NCBI GenBank assembly: GCA_050179875.1
Contig: JBFXES010000001.1
Location: 1-64,000, forward strand
Length of the DNA: 64,000 nucleotides
Direction: 5' to 3'
Origin: JALOAT01 sp050179875
Lineage (GTDB): Bacteria; Pseudomonadota; Gammaproteobacteria; Thiohalomonadales; Thiohalomonadaceae
Positions 49,180-57,916 of the stretch are shown piece by piece. The notes beneath the pieces are model-generated. The model made no database searches, was not told the DNA's origin, and was given only the letters and a program-made list of their open reading frames with translations. The position numbers and the translations under genes were made by a program. How positions within the stretch are numbered: position 1 is the stretch's first letter; every line of letters begins with the position of its first letter.

Positions 49180-49599
49180 TCAGTGAACCGCGCCGCGCGC
49201 AGTATTCGGTGAGGTGATCGGCGCTGGCGAGGCGTGGCGCATGACCATGCGCCAGCCGTCGCGGTCGCGACGATAGACGTTGGTGGCGAGGATCTGCAGG
49301 GGCTCGGCCTTGCCGTCGGGAAACAGGATGTTTTCCAGCACCAGGTGCACCGTGAGCGCGCCCTGTTCCAGCACGCGCCGCTCACTGAGGTGGAAGGCCA
49401 GTCGCTCGGAGTCGGCGAACATTTCGCGCCAGCCGTCGTGCACGCCAGCGCCACGCAGCCGGGCGCCGAGGGGATGGATGCATTCGATGTCGTCCCCTTG
49501 CGCCCATACCTCGCGCATGGCCTCGGCATCCGCGCGCTCGAACGCGGCGTAGAAGGCCTCCTCGGCGGCGAGGGGCGTTGCATAGCCTGATTTTTTCAA
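49180..49599 (-). CDS. SnoaL/NTF2-like protein with TTG start
   Basis: A 139-residue cone-shaped NTF2-fold protein: helix AAEEAFYAAFERADAEAMRE, then VWAQGDDIECIHPLG, GVHDGWREMFADSERLAFHL and strands LTVHLVLENILFPDG and WRMVMRHASPAP. No ATG precedes the domain in frame; a TTG at 49599 with GGAG six bases upstream gives a sensible N-terminus and is taken as start. Reaction unknown; the family is diverse. Divergent from the AEC transporter. Confidence 0.8.
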   Translation of the reverse strand: MKKSGYATPLAAEEAFYAAFERADAEAMREVWAQGDDIECIHPLGARLRGAGVHDGWREMFADSERLAFHLSERRVLEQGALTVHLVLENILFPDGKAEPLQILATNVYRRDRDGWRMVMRHASPAPITSPNTARGAVH

Positions 49600-49695
49600 G
49601 GTCTGCTCCAGCCTTTCTGCGTTGCCGCTAATGATATATGGTATTTCGCCCGTTGCTCGTGCTGCGGTCCCTTCCCTCTTTCTTCCGGGTGATCC

Positions 49696-50607
49696 GTGTT
49701 CGACGTGATTGTGCAGGCCGCCGGCCTGATTCTGTGCGGCGTCTTCTGGCGTGCGTTCGCGCCCCTTGGTCTCGAGGCGGATGGACTGCGCCGCCATCTC
49801 ACCGGACTGGTCTACGCACTGCTGCTGCCCGCCCTGGTGTTGAGTGTGCTGTGGCGCGCGCCCATGGGCGCCGACACCCTGCGCATCGCCGCGGTCGCCG
49901 CCGTCGGTGTGACCAGCGGGCTGGCGCTGGCATGGCTCTGGTTCAGGCGTGTGCGGGTGTCGCGCGCGGGCATGGGCGCCATGCTGCTCGCGGCCGCCTT
50001 CCCCAATGCCACCTACATGGGGCTGCCCGTGCTCGAAGCGGCGCTGGGGCCGTGGGCGCGCTCGGTGGCCATACAGTACGACCTGTTCGCCTGCACGCCG
50101 CTGTTGCTCAGCATCGGCATGTACGTGGCCGCCCATTACGGTACGAGCGGGGAGCGCGTGCATCCCATCCTGTCCCTGCTCAGGGTGCCGCCGTTGTGGG
50201 CCGCCATCGCGGCCGTGGCGCTCAATGCAGGGCAGGTGCCACAACCCGCCATCCTCGGCGGCGCGCTGGACATGCTGGGGGGAGCGGTGGTGCCGCTCAT
50301 GCTATTTTCGCTCGGCCTCGGGCTGCAATGGTCCGGCGGTTGGTGGTCACGCCTTTCCACGGTGGCGCCGGTCGTGGTGATCCAGTTGGCGCTGGTGCCC
50401 CTCATCGCGTGGGGCGCCGCCATCGGTCTCGGTCTTTCCGGTGATCTGCGCGTCGCCGTGGTGCTGGAGGCCGCCATGCCGAGCATGGTGTTGGGCATCG
50501 TGATCTGCGATCGCTTCGGGCTCGATACGGCTTCCTATGCCATGGCGGTGACGCTCACCACCGCCCTGAGCCTGATCACGCTGCCCGCCTGGTTCGAGCT
50601 CCCATGA
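49696..50607 (+). CDS. AEC-family transporter
   Basis: A 303-residue inner-membrane permease with about ten helices in two bundles, of the auxin-efflux-carrier family (LLPALVLSVLWRA; AAAFPNATYMGLPVLEAALG with the FPNxxYMGxP signature). Some members export malonate or other organic anions. Start at GTG 49696, without a strong ribosome-binding site; it is divergent from the NTF2-like gene. Confidence 0.88.
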   Translation: MFDVIVQAAGLILCGVFWRAFAPLGLEADGLRRHLTGLVYALLLPALVLSVLWRAPMGADTLRIAAVAAVGVTSGLALAWLWFRRVRVSRAGMGAMLLAAAFPNATYMGLPVLEAALGPWARSVAIQYDLFACTPLLLSIGMYVAAHYGTSGERVHPILSLLRVPPLWAAIAAVALNAGQVPQPAILGGALDMLGGAVVPLMLFSLGLGLQWSGGWWSRLSTVAPVVVIQLALVPLIAWGAAIGLGLSGDLRVAVVLEAAMPSMVLGIVICDRFGLDTASYAMAVTLTTALSLITLPAWFELP

Positions 50608-50749
50608 TTCGTTAGTCCGTCCTGAAGAAACCCGCGAGGGGGACCCAGAACGCCGGGAGCGGCGCGTGTAACTACCGGGGCTGCGGAGATTTTTTTTTCG
50701 GGACGCGTGTTATCATGACGGCGCTTCATTTTCCATAGGGGGAATTCGG

Positions 50750-51280
50750 ATGTTCCGCACCGCCATGTTCGCAATGCTGGCAGCCCTGGTCGTCCTGCCG
50801 GCCTTGGCAGAGACGGCCTATGTGGATGACACGCTGCGCGTCGGCGTGCGCCGCAATGCGAACAGTTCGGAAACCCCGCTTACCGTGGTGACCTCGGGCG
50901 CCCGTCTGGAAGTGCTGGAGCGCGGCGAGCGCTATTGGCGCGTGCGCACCGACGACGGCGTGGAAGGCTGGGTCGCTGCGTCCTATGTCACCACGCATCC
51001 GCCTGCACGTGCGCAACTCGAGGAGCTGCAGGCCGAGAATGCGCGGCTGAAGGCCGAGTTGCAGGCCCGGGCCGCGGATGAAAATCTCGCCGCCGATTTC
51101 GCTGCGCTGCAGCAGCAGTATCAGCAGTAGCAGGAGCAATTGGCGGCACAGATGCAGCCTTCCAACCTCGGCTGGATCACGGCGGCGCTGCTCATCGCCT
51201 TGCTCGTGGTCGGCTTCCTCCTCGGCAAGCGCCACGAGCGTGACCGCGTGGTGCGCCGCTTCAACGGCCTCGAACTCTGA
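50750..51280 (+). pseudogene. YgiM-like SH3 protein gene interrupted by in-frame TAG
   Basis: From ATG 50750 the frame gives a signal peptide (FAMLAALVVLPALA), a bacterial SH3 domain (about residues 24-82, ending VEGWVAASYVTTHPP) and a coiled coil, then meets TAG at 51128-51130. After it the same frame runs on with QEQLAAQMQPS, a membrane helix (WITAALLIALLVVGFLLG) and a basic tail (KRHERDRVVRRFNGLEL) to TGA at 51280. This is the full layout of the TIGR04211/YgiM family (about 176 residues). One C-to-T change (CAG to TAG) inside a Gln-rich run explains it. The outcome is a soluble truncated product, a pseudogene, a suppressed stop or a sequencing error. Confidence 0.85.
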
Positions 51281-51286
51281 TCCGGT

Positions 51287-51940
51287 TCAACCGAACACCC
51301 GGCCCGCGTGGCCGCCGTGCTGGCGGATGTAATCACGCAGCCGCTCCGCGAAATCCTCCACCACCGAGCCTCTGACCGACGGTCGTTCCAGCAAGGCCTC
51401 CTGCCAGGCCTGCAGCCTTTCCAGGCCATCCAGCAGCCCAAGTCCGTGCCATTGCTCCATGAGGTCGAGGCGCTGGAAGAAGGGTGCGAAAGCCGCGTCC
51501 ACCAGGGCGAACCCGCTGCCGTTGAAAAACGGTCCGCGCACGTGCGGTTCCAGGCGTCGCAGATCCCCGGCCAGCGCGGCGCGATGGCGCTCGAATTCCG
51601 CTTCGTCGCCCGCGGTGCTGAGGCGGTATTGGCTGCCCAGCAGGTTGGAGGCGTATTCCGTCCAGGCGCGATTCTTGGCGCGCAACAGGGGATCGGCCGG
51701 ATGCAGCGACGGCGGGTTGGTTTCGTCCAGGTATTCCATGATCACCGCCGACTCGAACAACACCTCGTCCCCCACGCGCAGCAGCGGCACCTTGCCCATG
51801 GGCGAGATCGCCCGGAACCATGCGGGCGGGTCGGCCAGATCGATGTAGGTGATGTCGAAGTCGACCTGTTTCTCGCGCAGCACGATGACCGAGCGCTGCA
51901 CGAAGGGGCACAGTACAAAACTGACGAGTTCCGGTTTCAT
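51287..51940 (-). CDS. Glutathione S-transferase family protein (SspA-like)
   Basis: A 217-residue GST-fold protein. The thioredoxin-like domain opens VSFVLCPFVQRSVIVLREKQ, with Cys10 at the active position, then cis-Pro VPLLRV and ESAVIMEYLDE; the helical domain follows. The LCPFVQR motif resembles omega-class GSTs and stringent starvation protein A. It begins five bases after the HIT gene stop, so the two form an operon. ATG 51940 is preferred over an in-frame GTG three codons upstream. Confidence 0.9.
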   Translation of the reverse strand: MKPELVSFVLCPFVQRSVIVLREKQVDFDITYIDLADPPAWFRAISPMGKVPLLRVGDEVLFESAVIMEYLDETNPPSLHPADPLLRAKNRAWTEYASNLLGSQYRLSTAGDEAEFERHRAALAGDLRRLEPHVRGPFFNGSGFALVDAAFAPFFQRLDLMEQWHGLGLLDGLERLQAWQEALLERPSVRGSVVEDFAERLRDYIRQHGGHAGRVFG

Positions 51941-51945
51941 GGCGT

Positions 51946-52287
51946 TTACCCCGGCGGCCAGGCGAGATAACGGCCGGCGAGCACATGCAGGTGCATGTGG
52001 AACACGGTCTGGCCCGCGTCCTGGTTGGTATTCATCACCAGTCTGAAGCCGTTCTCTGCAAAGCCCTGCTCGGCGGCCAGGCGCCTGGCCGTGAGCAGCA
52101 GTTTCCCCGCGAGGGCGGCGTCGGTGTCCGCGAGCCCGTTTGCCGAGGCGATATGCTTGCGGGGGATGACCAGCAGGTGCACGGGCGCCACCGGATTGAT
52201 GTCCTTGAAGGCGACCACGTCCTCGTCTTCGTACACGATGTTGGCGGGCAGGGCGCCGTCGGCAATGCTGCAAAAGATGCAGTCCAT
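51946..52287 (-). CDS. HIT-family nucleotide hydrolase (HinT-like)
   Basis: A 113-residue HIT protein. The CIFCSIADG start has the zinc-type Cys pair, and the active site is FHMHLHVLAGR (His-x-His-x-His). Likely a purine nucleoside phosphoramidase like HinT. ATG 52287 gives the standard length. First gene of a two-gene operon with the GST. Confidence 0.95.
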   Translation of the reverse strand: MDCIFCSIADGALPANIVYEDEDVVAFKDINPVAPVHLLVIPRKHIASANGLADTDAALAGKLLLTARRLAAEQGFAENGFRLVMNTNQDAGQTVFHMHLHVLAGRYLAWPPG

Positions 52288-52420
52288 GGATTCTCCTCTT
52301 CTGGTGCTTGCAGGCATGGCTTGCGGCGCAGCCGTGGGAAATTGGTTTCCTCTTTCGCGCCCGGGGACGGGTAAAATGCGCCTCCCCCAGTGAACGCCAC
52401 AAGCCGGATAACCTTACTTC

Positions 52421-53737
52421 ATGAGCCGCTCAGTTCCAAAGGTCGGATTCGTCAGCCTCGGCTGCCCCAAGGCCACGGTGGACGCCGAACGCATCCTCAC
52501 GCAACTGCGCGCGGAGGGCTATGCGATGGTGCCGGGCTTCGAGGAGGCCGACCTGGTGGTGGTCAACACCTGCGGTTTCATCGACGCCGCCGTGGAGGAA
52601 TCGCTGGATGCCATCGGCGAGGCCCTGGCCGAGAACGGGCGTGTGGTGGTGACCGGCTGCCTGGGCGCGAAGGAGGACGTGATCCGCGCCAGCCATCCGC
52701 AGGTGCTCGCCGTCACCGGACCCAACCAGCTGGAGGCCGTGATGGAGGCGATCCACGCCCATCTGCCGCCGCAGCACGACCCCTTCGTGGATCTGGTGCC
52801 ACCCGGCGGCGTGAAGCTCACGCCGCGCCATTACGCCTACCTGAAGATCGCCGAGGGCTGCAACCAGTCGTGCAGCTTCTGCATCATTCCGTCCATGCGC
52901 GGGCGGCTGGTGAGCCGGCCGGCGGGCGAGGTGCTGGCCGATGCCGAGCGTCTGGTATCGGCGGGCGTGCAGGAACTCCTGGTGGTGTCTCAGGACACGG
53001 GCGCCTACGGCGTGGACCTGAAATACCGCACCAGCTTCTGGAACGGCCGCCCGGTACGCACCCGCATCACCGAACTGGCCCGCGAGCTGGGCCGCCTCGG
53101 CGTCTGGGTGCGGCTGCATTACCTGTATCCCTACCCGCACGTGGACGAGGTCCTGCCGCTCATGGCCGAGGGCCTGGTGCTGCCCTACCTGGACGTGCCG
53201 CTGCAGCACGCCAGTACCCCTGTCCTCAAGGCCATGCGCCGGCCGGGCGACGTGGAGGGTACGCTGCGGCGCATCGAACAGTGGCGGCGCGACTGCCCGG
53301 ACCTCACCCTGCGCAGCACCTTCATCGTGGGCTTTCCCGGCGAGACCGACGCAGACTTCGAGCGCCTGCTGGAATTCCTGCAGGAGGCGCGGCTCGATCG
53401 CGTGGGCGCCTTCGCCTATTCGCCCGTGGAGGGCGCTGCGGCCAATGCACTGCCGGGCGCGGTGCCCGAGGAGCTCAAGGAAGAGCGCCTGGAGCGCCTC
53501 ATGGAACTGCAGGCGGCGATCAGCGCGGACAAGCTGCAGGACCGCGTCGGTCGCATGGAAACCGTGCTGGTGGACGAGGTGTTCGAAGACGGCGTGGCGG
53601 CGCGCTCGCGCGGCGATGCGCCGGAAGTGGACGGCAACGTCTTCATCGAAACCGACGCCGAGCTGACCCCCGGCCAGTTCGTGCAGGTGCGCATCACCGC
53701 CGCCGGCGAGCACGATCTCTACGCGGAACTGGTCTGA
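52421..53737 (+). CDS. rimO: Ribosomal protein S12 methylthiotransferase RimO
   Basis: A 438-residue radical-SAM methylthiotransferase that adds a methylthio group to Asp89 of ribosomal protein S12. N-terminal UPF0004 domain (KVGFVSLGCPKATVDAER, with Cys residues for the auxiliary cluster), the radical-SAM CxxxCxxC in EGCNQSCSFCIIPSMRGRL (Cys147, 151, 154), and a C-terminal TRAM domain (about 372-436). The GCPKATVDAE motif marks RimO rather than MiaB. Monocistronic. Confidence 0.97.
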   Translation: MSRSVPKVGFVSLGCPKATVDAERILTQLRAEGYAMVPGFEEADLVVVNTCGFIDAAVEESLDAIGEALAENGRVVVTGCLGAKEDVIRASHPQVLAVTGPNQLEAVMEAIHAHLPPQHDPFVDLVPPGGVKLTPRHYAYLKIAEGCNQSCSFCIIPSMRGRLVSRPAGEVLADAERLVSAGVQELLVVSQDTGAYGVDLKYRTSFWNGRPVRTRITELARELGRLGVWVRLHYLYPYPHVDEVLPLMAEGLVLPYLDVPLQHASTPVLKAMRRPGDVEGTLRRIEQWRRDCPDLTLRSTFIVGFPGETDADFERLLEFLQEARLDRVGAFAYSPVEGAAANALPGAVPEELKEERLERLMELQAAISADKLQDRVGRMETVLVDEVFEDGVAARSRGDAPEVDGNVFIETDAELTPGQFVQVRITAAGEHDLYAELV

Positions 53738-53833
53738 AGCTGGTCCAAGGATAGGGCTTTCGCCTATTTAAAACGCCCGCGCGAAAGTGGCTATATCCCA
53801 CCGTGGCCTATGATCATGGTTAGGGAGGTTGCC

Positions 53834-54205
53834 ATGGACTTCTTCGATGCACTGAACGTTCATCTGGCCTGGAAGCATCGCCTGCGGGGCTATCTGGAGG
53901 GCACTTCCGGCGAGGAGCTGGACCCGGAAGTCGTTGCCCGCGACGATTGCTGCGAACTGGGCCGCTGGATCGCGGCAGAGGGCGAGGCGATGGCAGGACT
54001 GCCCGAATTCATCCACATGCGCGAGCAGCACGCCGCCTTTCACCGCTGCGCCGGCGACGTCGTCCGCTGCAGGCAGTCGGGCGACGTGGACGGCGCCGAA
54101 CATCTGCTCGTCACCGAGTATGCCCAGGTGTCGGCGCGGGTGATCCGCTCGATCACCAGGCTCAACCGGGTGCTCGAAGAGGGACGCACCCACAAGGCCG
54201 CCTGA
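53834..54205 (+). CDS. Stand-alone CZB (chemoreceptor zinc-binding) domain protein
   Basis: A 123-residue four-helix protein consisting only of a CZB domain: the first His in NVHLAWKHRLRGYL, the Cys-containing CCELGRWIAAEG (the CxLGxW-type motif), and later HMREQHAAFHRCA supplying two His. CZB domains bind zinc and sense hypochlorous acid or zinc, usually fused to a chemoreceptor or diguanylate cyclase. Here it is free, so it may act in trans. AGGGAGG precedes the ATG. Confidence 0.85.
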   Translation: MDFFDALNVHLAWKHRLRGYLEGTSGEELDPEVVARDDCCELGRWIAAEGEAMAGLPEFIHMREQHAAFHRCAGDVVRCRQSGDVDGAEHLLVTEYAQVSARVIRSITRLNRVLEEGRTHKAA

Positions 54206-54277
54206 AGCCGTTTCACCATCCGTCCGGCGTCGAAGTGCCGGGCGGATCACCGCCGAGCGCGCGCGGCAGGGTGCGGG

Positions 54278-54652
54278 TCACTGCGGGTTCTTGAACAGCG
54301 CGTCGAGGGCGCGGCGGGCCTCGTCAGGCTCGGCCGGTGCGGCAGCCTGGCCACCGCCGAACAGTGCCTCCAGCTGCGCCCTGGACGCGGCCTCCGCGCC
54401 GGCCCGGTTGCCGCTGAAGGCGTGCGGCCGCGGCCGGAAGTAGTCGCAGAAATTGGCGCGGTCCTTCACCACGGGCGCCTCCGCCCGTTCTTCCGTGCAG
54501 GCCTCCACAAGGCGCGGGTCATGGAACGCGCACATGGCGCAGACGTGCAGCTCCGCTCCGCACTGGCGACAGGCTTCGAGACGGGCAAAACGGCCGTCGG
54601 TTTCGATGGCCGCACCGCATTTCCAGCAAACCAGACTTTCGTTCATGACCAT
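54278..54652 (-). CDS. Zinc-ribbon protein, unknown function
   Basis: A 124-residue protein with two N-terminal CxxC pairs, LVCWKCGA and ACRQCGAELHVCAMC (about residues 8-42), plus further Cys in VEACTEE and NFCDYF (about 51-70), probably binding one or two zinc ions. The rest is Ala-rich. Not recognised by name. ATG 54646, two codons downstream, is an alternative start. Confidence 0.75.
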   Translation of the reverse strand: MVMNESLVCWKCGAAIETDGRFARLEACRQCGAELHVCAMCAFHDPRLVEACTEERAEAPVVKDRANFCDYFRPRPHAFSGNRAGAEAASRAQLEALFGGGQAAAPAEPDEARRALDALFKNPQ

Positions 54653-54671
54653 AGCCTAACCGTTGCGGTCC

Positions 54672-55391
54672 TCAGGCGCGCCAGCGCAACCACGCGCGGC
54701 GCCATGGATTGAGACTGCGGAACGCACGCAATGTTGCCATGCCCGTGGCCGGGTCGTCGGTGATGACCTTGTCCACACCCATGGCCAGCAGCCGCAGCAT
54801 GTGTTCACCGTCGTTCACGGTCCACACGTGCACGCCCATGCCGCGGTCGTGGGCCGTGCGCACCAGTTCCGGCGTAAGCCCCTGCCATGCCACGCTCACG
54901 AATTCGGCCGGTGCGGCGGGAAGGGGCCCCGCCTCCAGCACATGGCCCGCCGGCACCTCGGGCGCACGGCGCTTCAGTTCCTCGACCACGGCGGGGTTGA
55001 ACGAGCACACGGTGGCCTGGCGGGCGAAGCCCTGTGCCTTAAGAAACTCCGCCACGCGCACGGCCAGGTCGGGTCCGTCGCCGTAATCCTTCAGTTCGAT
55101 GTTGAGCCGGATACGGCCGCGCGCGGCGGCGATGAATTCGGCGAGGGTGGGCACGCGGATGCCGCCCGTCAGCGGCGGCAGCTCGGCGAACGGCAGGTCG
55201 CGCACCCGGCGCGGGTCATCGGCGAGGCGCCGCAGGTCCGGGTCGTGGAACACCACCACGACGCCGTCCGCGGTGAGCTGGACGTCGATCTCGGCCCACG
55301 GCGTGCCGTAGGCAATGGACTGGGCCAGCGCCTGCAGGGAGTTCTCCAGCCCGAGGGCGGCGCCGGCGCGATGGGCGGTTATCTCGGCCAT
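54672..55391 (-). CDS. Glycerophosphodiester phosphodiesterase
   Basis: A 239-residue cytoplasmic GDPD, hydrolysing glycerophosphodiesters to glycerol-3-phosphate and an alcohol. TIM-barrel motifs: ITAHRAGAALGLENS (catalytic His), WAEIDVQLTADGVVVVFHD (metal Glu and Asp, catalytic His), NIELK, and the C-terminal HVWTVND and DKVITDDP. No signal peptide, so UgpQ-like. Its stop is 19 bases from the upstream end of the zinc-ribbon gene, so they may be co-transcribed. Confidence 0.93.
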   Translation of the reverse strand: MAEITAHRAGAALGLENSLQALAQSIAYGTPWAEIDVQLTADGVVVVFHDPDLRRLADDPRRVRDLPFAELPPLTGGIRVPTLAEFIAAARGRIRLNIELKDYGDGPDLAVRVAEFLKAQGFARQATVCSFNPAVVEELKRRAPEVPAGHVLEAGPLPAAPAEFVSVAWQGLTPELVRTAHDRGMGVHVWTVNDGEHMLRLLAMGVDKVITDDPATGMATLRAFRSLNPWRRAWLRWRA

Positions 55392-55409
55392 GGTCCTGGT
55401 CGTGTTTGC

Positions 55410-55438
55410 AAAAAAAAGGGCCCGCTTGCGCGGGCCCT
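55410..55438 (-). terminator. Rho-independent terminator of prk
   Basis: Stem AGGGCCCGC/GCGGGCCCT (55417-55425/55430-55438) with a 4-base loop and an A-run at 55410-55417 on the left (U-tract in the minus direction). It lies 20 bases after the prk stop codon. Confidence 0.93.
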
Positions 55439-55458
55439 GGTTCCGGTTCGATTCAGTG

Positions 55459-56337
55459 TTACGCCGCGCGGCTCTTCTGAATCATGTCGTGGATGATGGG
55501 TGCCAGGATGATCTCCATGGCAAAGCCCATCTTGCCGCCGGGCACCACGATGGAGTTGCGGCGGGACATGAAGCTGTCCTTGATCATGGACAGCAGGTAC
55601 GGGAAGTCCACGTTGAACTTCTTCGGATCGCGGAAGCGGATCACTACGAAGCTTTCGTCGGGCGTCGGGATGTCGCGGGCGATGAAGGGGTTCGAGGTGT
55701 CCACCGTGGGCACGCGCTGGAAGTTGATGTCGGTGCGCGAGAACTGCGGCGTGATGTAATGGACGTAGTCCTCCATGCGGCGCAGGATGGTGTCGACGAT
55801 CGCCTCCGCGGTATAGCCGCGCTGGGCATTGTCGCGGTGGATCTTCTGGATCCACTCCAGGTTGACGATGGGCACCACGCCGATGAGCAGGTCGGTGTAC
55901 TTGGACACGTCCACATCACCGGCCACCACGCCGCCATGCAGGCCTTCGTAGAAGAGCAGGTCGGTCTTCTCGGTGATCTCTTCCCAGGGCGTGAATTCGC
56001 CGGCCTTTAGACCGGGATAGGGCCGTGCCTCCTCGTCGGAGTGCAGGTAGTAGCGCCGCCTGCACACGCCCTTCTCGCCGTAGGTCTTGAAGGTCTCGGC
56101 GATGAGGTCGAAGTGGTTGGCTTCCGGCCCGAAATGGGACAGGTTCTTGCCCTCTTTGGCGTAGCGGGCAATGGCCTCCTTCATCTCGACACGGTTGTAG
56201 CGGTGAAAGCTGTCGCCTTCGACGACCAGCGGCTTGATCTTCTCGCGGAAGAAGATGTGTTCGAAGGCATTCTTGACGGTCGTGGTACCGGCACCGGACG
56301 AACCGGTAACGGCAATGACCGGGTGCTTCAGCGACAT
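55459..56337 (-). CDS. prk: Phosphoribulokinase
   Basis: A 292-residue class I (proteobacterial) phosphoribulokinase, the Calvin-cycle enzyme that makes ribulose-1,5-bisphosphate. P-loop TGSSGAGTTTVK (about residues 11-22), GDSFHRYNR, the long HFGPEANHFD region, and FYEGLHGG are diagnostic. Its presence is the main evidence for CO2 fixation; no Rubisco gene is in the window. Some heterotrophs also carry prkB-like genes, so autotrophy is strong inference, not proof. Ends in a strong terminator. Confidence 0.95.
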   Translation of the reverse strand: MSLKHPVIAVTGSSGAGTTTVKNAFEHIFFREKIKPLVVEGDSFHRYNRVEMKEAIARYAKEGKNLSHFGPEANHFDLIAETFKTYGEKGVCRRRYYLHSDEEARPYPGLKAGEFTPWEEITEKTDLLFYEGLHGGVVAGDVDVSKYTDLLIGVVPIVNLEWIQKIHRDNAQRGYTAEAIVDTILRRMEDYVHYITPQFSRTDINFQRVPTVDTSNPFIARDIPTPDESFVVIRFRDPKKFNVDFPYLLSMIKDSFMSRRNSIVVPGGKMGFAMEIILAPIIHDMIQKSRAA

Positions 56338-56560
56338 GGCATGTGCTCCCTAAAGTTGTAAATGTTTAGTAGTTCTTGAAAATCGAATGATTCGATTGTA
56401 GCCGCCGGGGCCGCGCCATCGCCTATCTCCGGTGGGAGATGCGGCGCAAGTGTCTGTTCTTCTTGGCCCGGAAGGTCGGAACGGCGGTGTTCGGGCGGGG
56501 CCGTGTCCGCCGGCCCCTGCCGCCCGTATGCCCGAGTATAACGGCGGATGCGCCCGCTGC

Positions 56561-57853
56561 CTAACCGCCCCGGCGCTCGCGCGCCACGGCGCGGTAGCCG
56601 ATGTCGCGGCGATACTGCATGCCTTCCCAGTGAATGCGGCCGGCAAGGGCGTAGGCCCGCTCCTGGGCCTCGGCCACCGTGGCGCCGAGGGCGGTGGCGC
56701 ACAGCACGCGGCCGCCGGCGGTGACCACCTGCCCGTCCTTCTGCGCGGTGCCCGCGTGAAACACCTTGGCCTCGGGGCTGTCGCCGTCGTCCAGGCCGGT
56801 GATGACATCGCCCTTGCGATAGTCGCCCGGATAGCCCTGCGCGGCCAACACCACGCCCAATGCGGCGCGGTTGTCCCATTGCGCCTCCATCTGGTCGAGG
56901 CGGCCGTCGAGGGCGGCTTCGCACAGCGCCACCAGGTCGGATTGCAGGCGCATCATGATGGGCTGGGTCTCCGGATCACCGAAGCGGCAGTTGAACTCGA
57001 TGACGCGCGGCGCGCCCTCGCGATCGATCATCAGGCCCGCGTAGAGGAAACCGGTGTAGGGATGGCCCTCCGCGGCCATGCCGCGCACCGTGGGCTCGAT
57101 CACCTCGCGCATGACGCGCGCGTGCACCTCAGGCGTGACCACAGGCGCCGGCGAGTACGCGCCCATGCCGCCGGTGTTGGGCCCGGTGTCGCCGTCACCC
57201 ACGCGCTTGTGGTCCTGGCTGGTGGCCATGGGGATGACATGCTTGCCGTCCACCATGACGATGAAACTGGTCTCTTCGCCTTCCAGGTACTGTTCGATGA
57301 CCACGCGGTGGCCGGCTTCGCCGAAGGCGTTGCCCGCGAGCATGTCGCGCACCGCGGCCTCCGCCTCGTCCAGGGTCATGGCGACGATGACGCCCTTGCC
57401 CGCGGCGAGGCCGTCCGCCTTCACCACGATGGGTGCGCCCTGTGCGCGCACATAGGCCAGCGCCTCGTCCAAGTCGGTGAAGTTGGCATAGGCGGCGGTG
57501 GGGATGGCGTGGCGCGCGAGGAAATCCTTGGTGAAGGCCTTGGAGCCTTCCAGCTGCGCGGCGGCCCGGGTGGGTCCGAAGCAGCGCAAGCCCGCGGCGC
57601 GAAAGGCGTCCACCACGCCCAAGACCAGCGGCGCCTCGGGGCCCACGATGGTGAGGCCCACGTCGTTCTGCTGCACGAAGGCGATGAGTGCAGGGATGTC
57701 GGTGGCGCCGATGGCGACGTTTTCGAGCTTGGGCTCGCGCGCGGTGCCGGCGTTACCGGGCGCCACGAATACCTTGCTCACCTTGGGCGATTGCGCCGCC
57801 TTCCATGCGAGGGCGTGTTCGCGCCCGCCGCTGCCGATGACGAGAACCTTCAT
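56561..57853 (-). CDS. purD: Phosphoribosylamine-glycine ligase
   Basis: A 430-residue GAR synthetase, second step of purine biosynthesis. N-terminal KVLVIGSGGREHALAWKAAQ, the GPEAPLVLG loop, the ATP-grasp core (FLARHAIPTAAY, VVKADGLAAGKGVIVA, EEFLEGEE-type VIEQYLEGEETSF) and FNCRFGDPETQ are all present. It lies upstream of a sulfatase-like gene on the same strand and about 5 kb from purH, so purD and purH are near but not adjacent. Confidence 0.97.
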   Translation of the reverse strand: MKVLVIGSGGREHALAWKAAQSPKVSKVFVAPGNAGTAREPKLENVAIGATDIPALIAFVQQNDVGLTIVGPEAPLVLGVVDAFRAAGLRCFGPTRAAAQLEGSKAFTKDFLARHAIPTAAYANFTDLDEALAYVRAQGAPIVVKADGLAAGKGVIVAMTLDEAEAAVRDMLAGNAFGEAGHRVVIEQYLEGEETSFIVMVDGKHVIPMATSQDHKRVGDGDTGPNTGGMGAYSPAPVVTPEVHARVMREVIEPTVRGMAAEGHPYTGFLYAGLMIDREGAPRVIEFNCRFGDPETQPIMMRLQSDLVALCEAALDGRLDQMEAQWDNRAALGVVLAAQGYPGDYRKGDVITGLDDGDSPEAKVFHAGTAQKDGQVVTAGGRVLCATALGATVAEAQERAYALAGRIHWEGMQYRRDIGYRAVARERRGG

Positions 57854-57916
57854 TGTCGGGTCAATCCTCAGAAAAGAAACACTTCTGCTCTCGGGGTGCG
57901 TTCGAAACGCGCTGCC

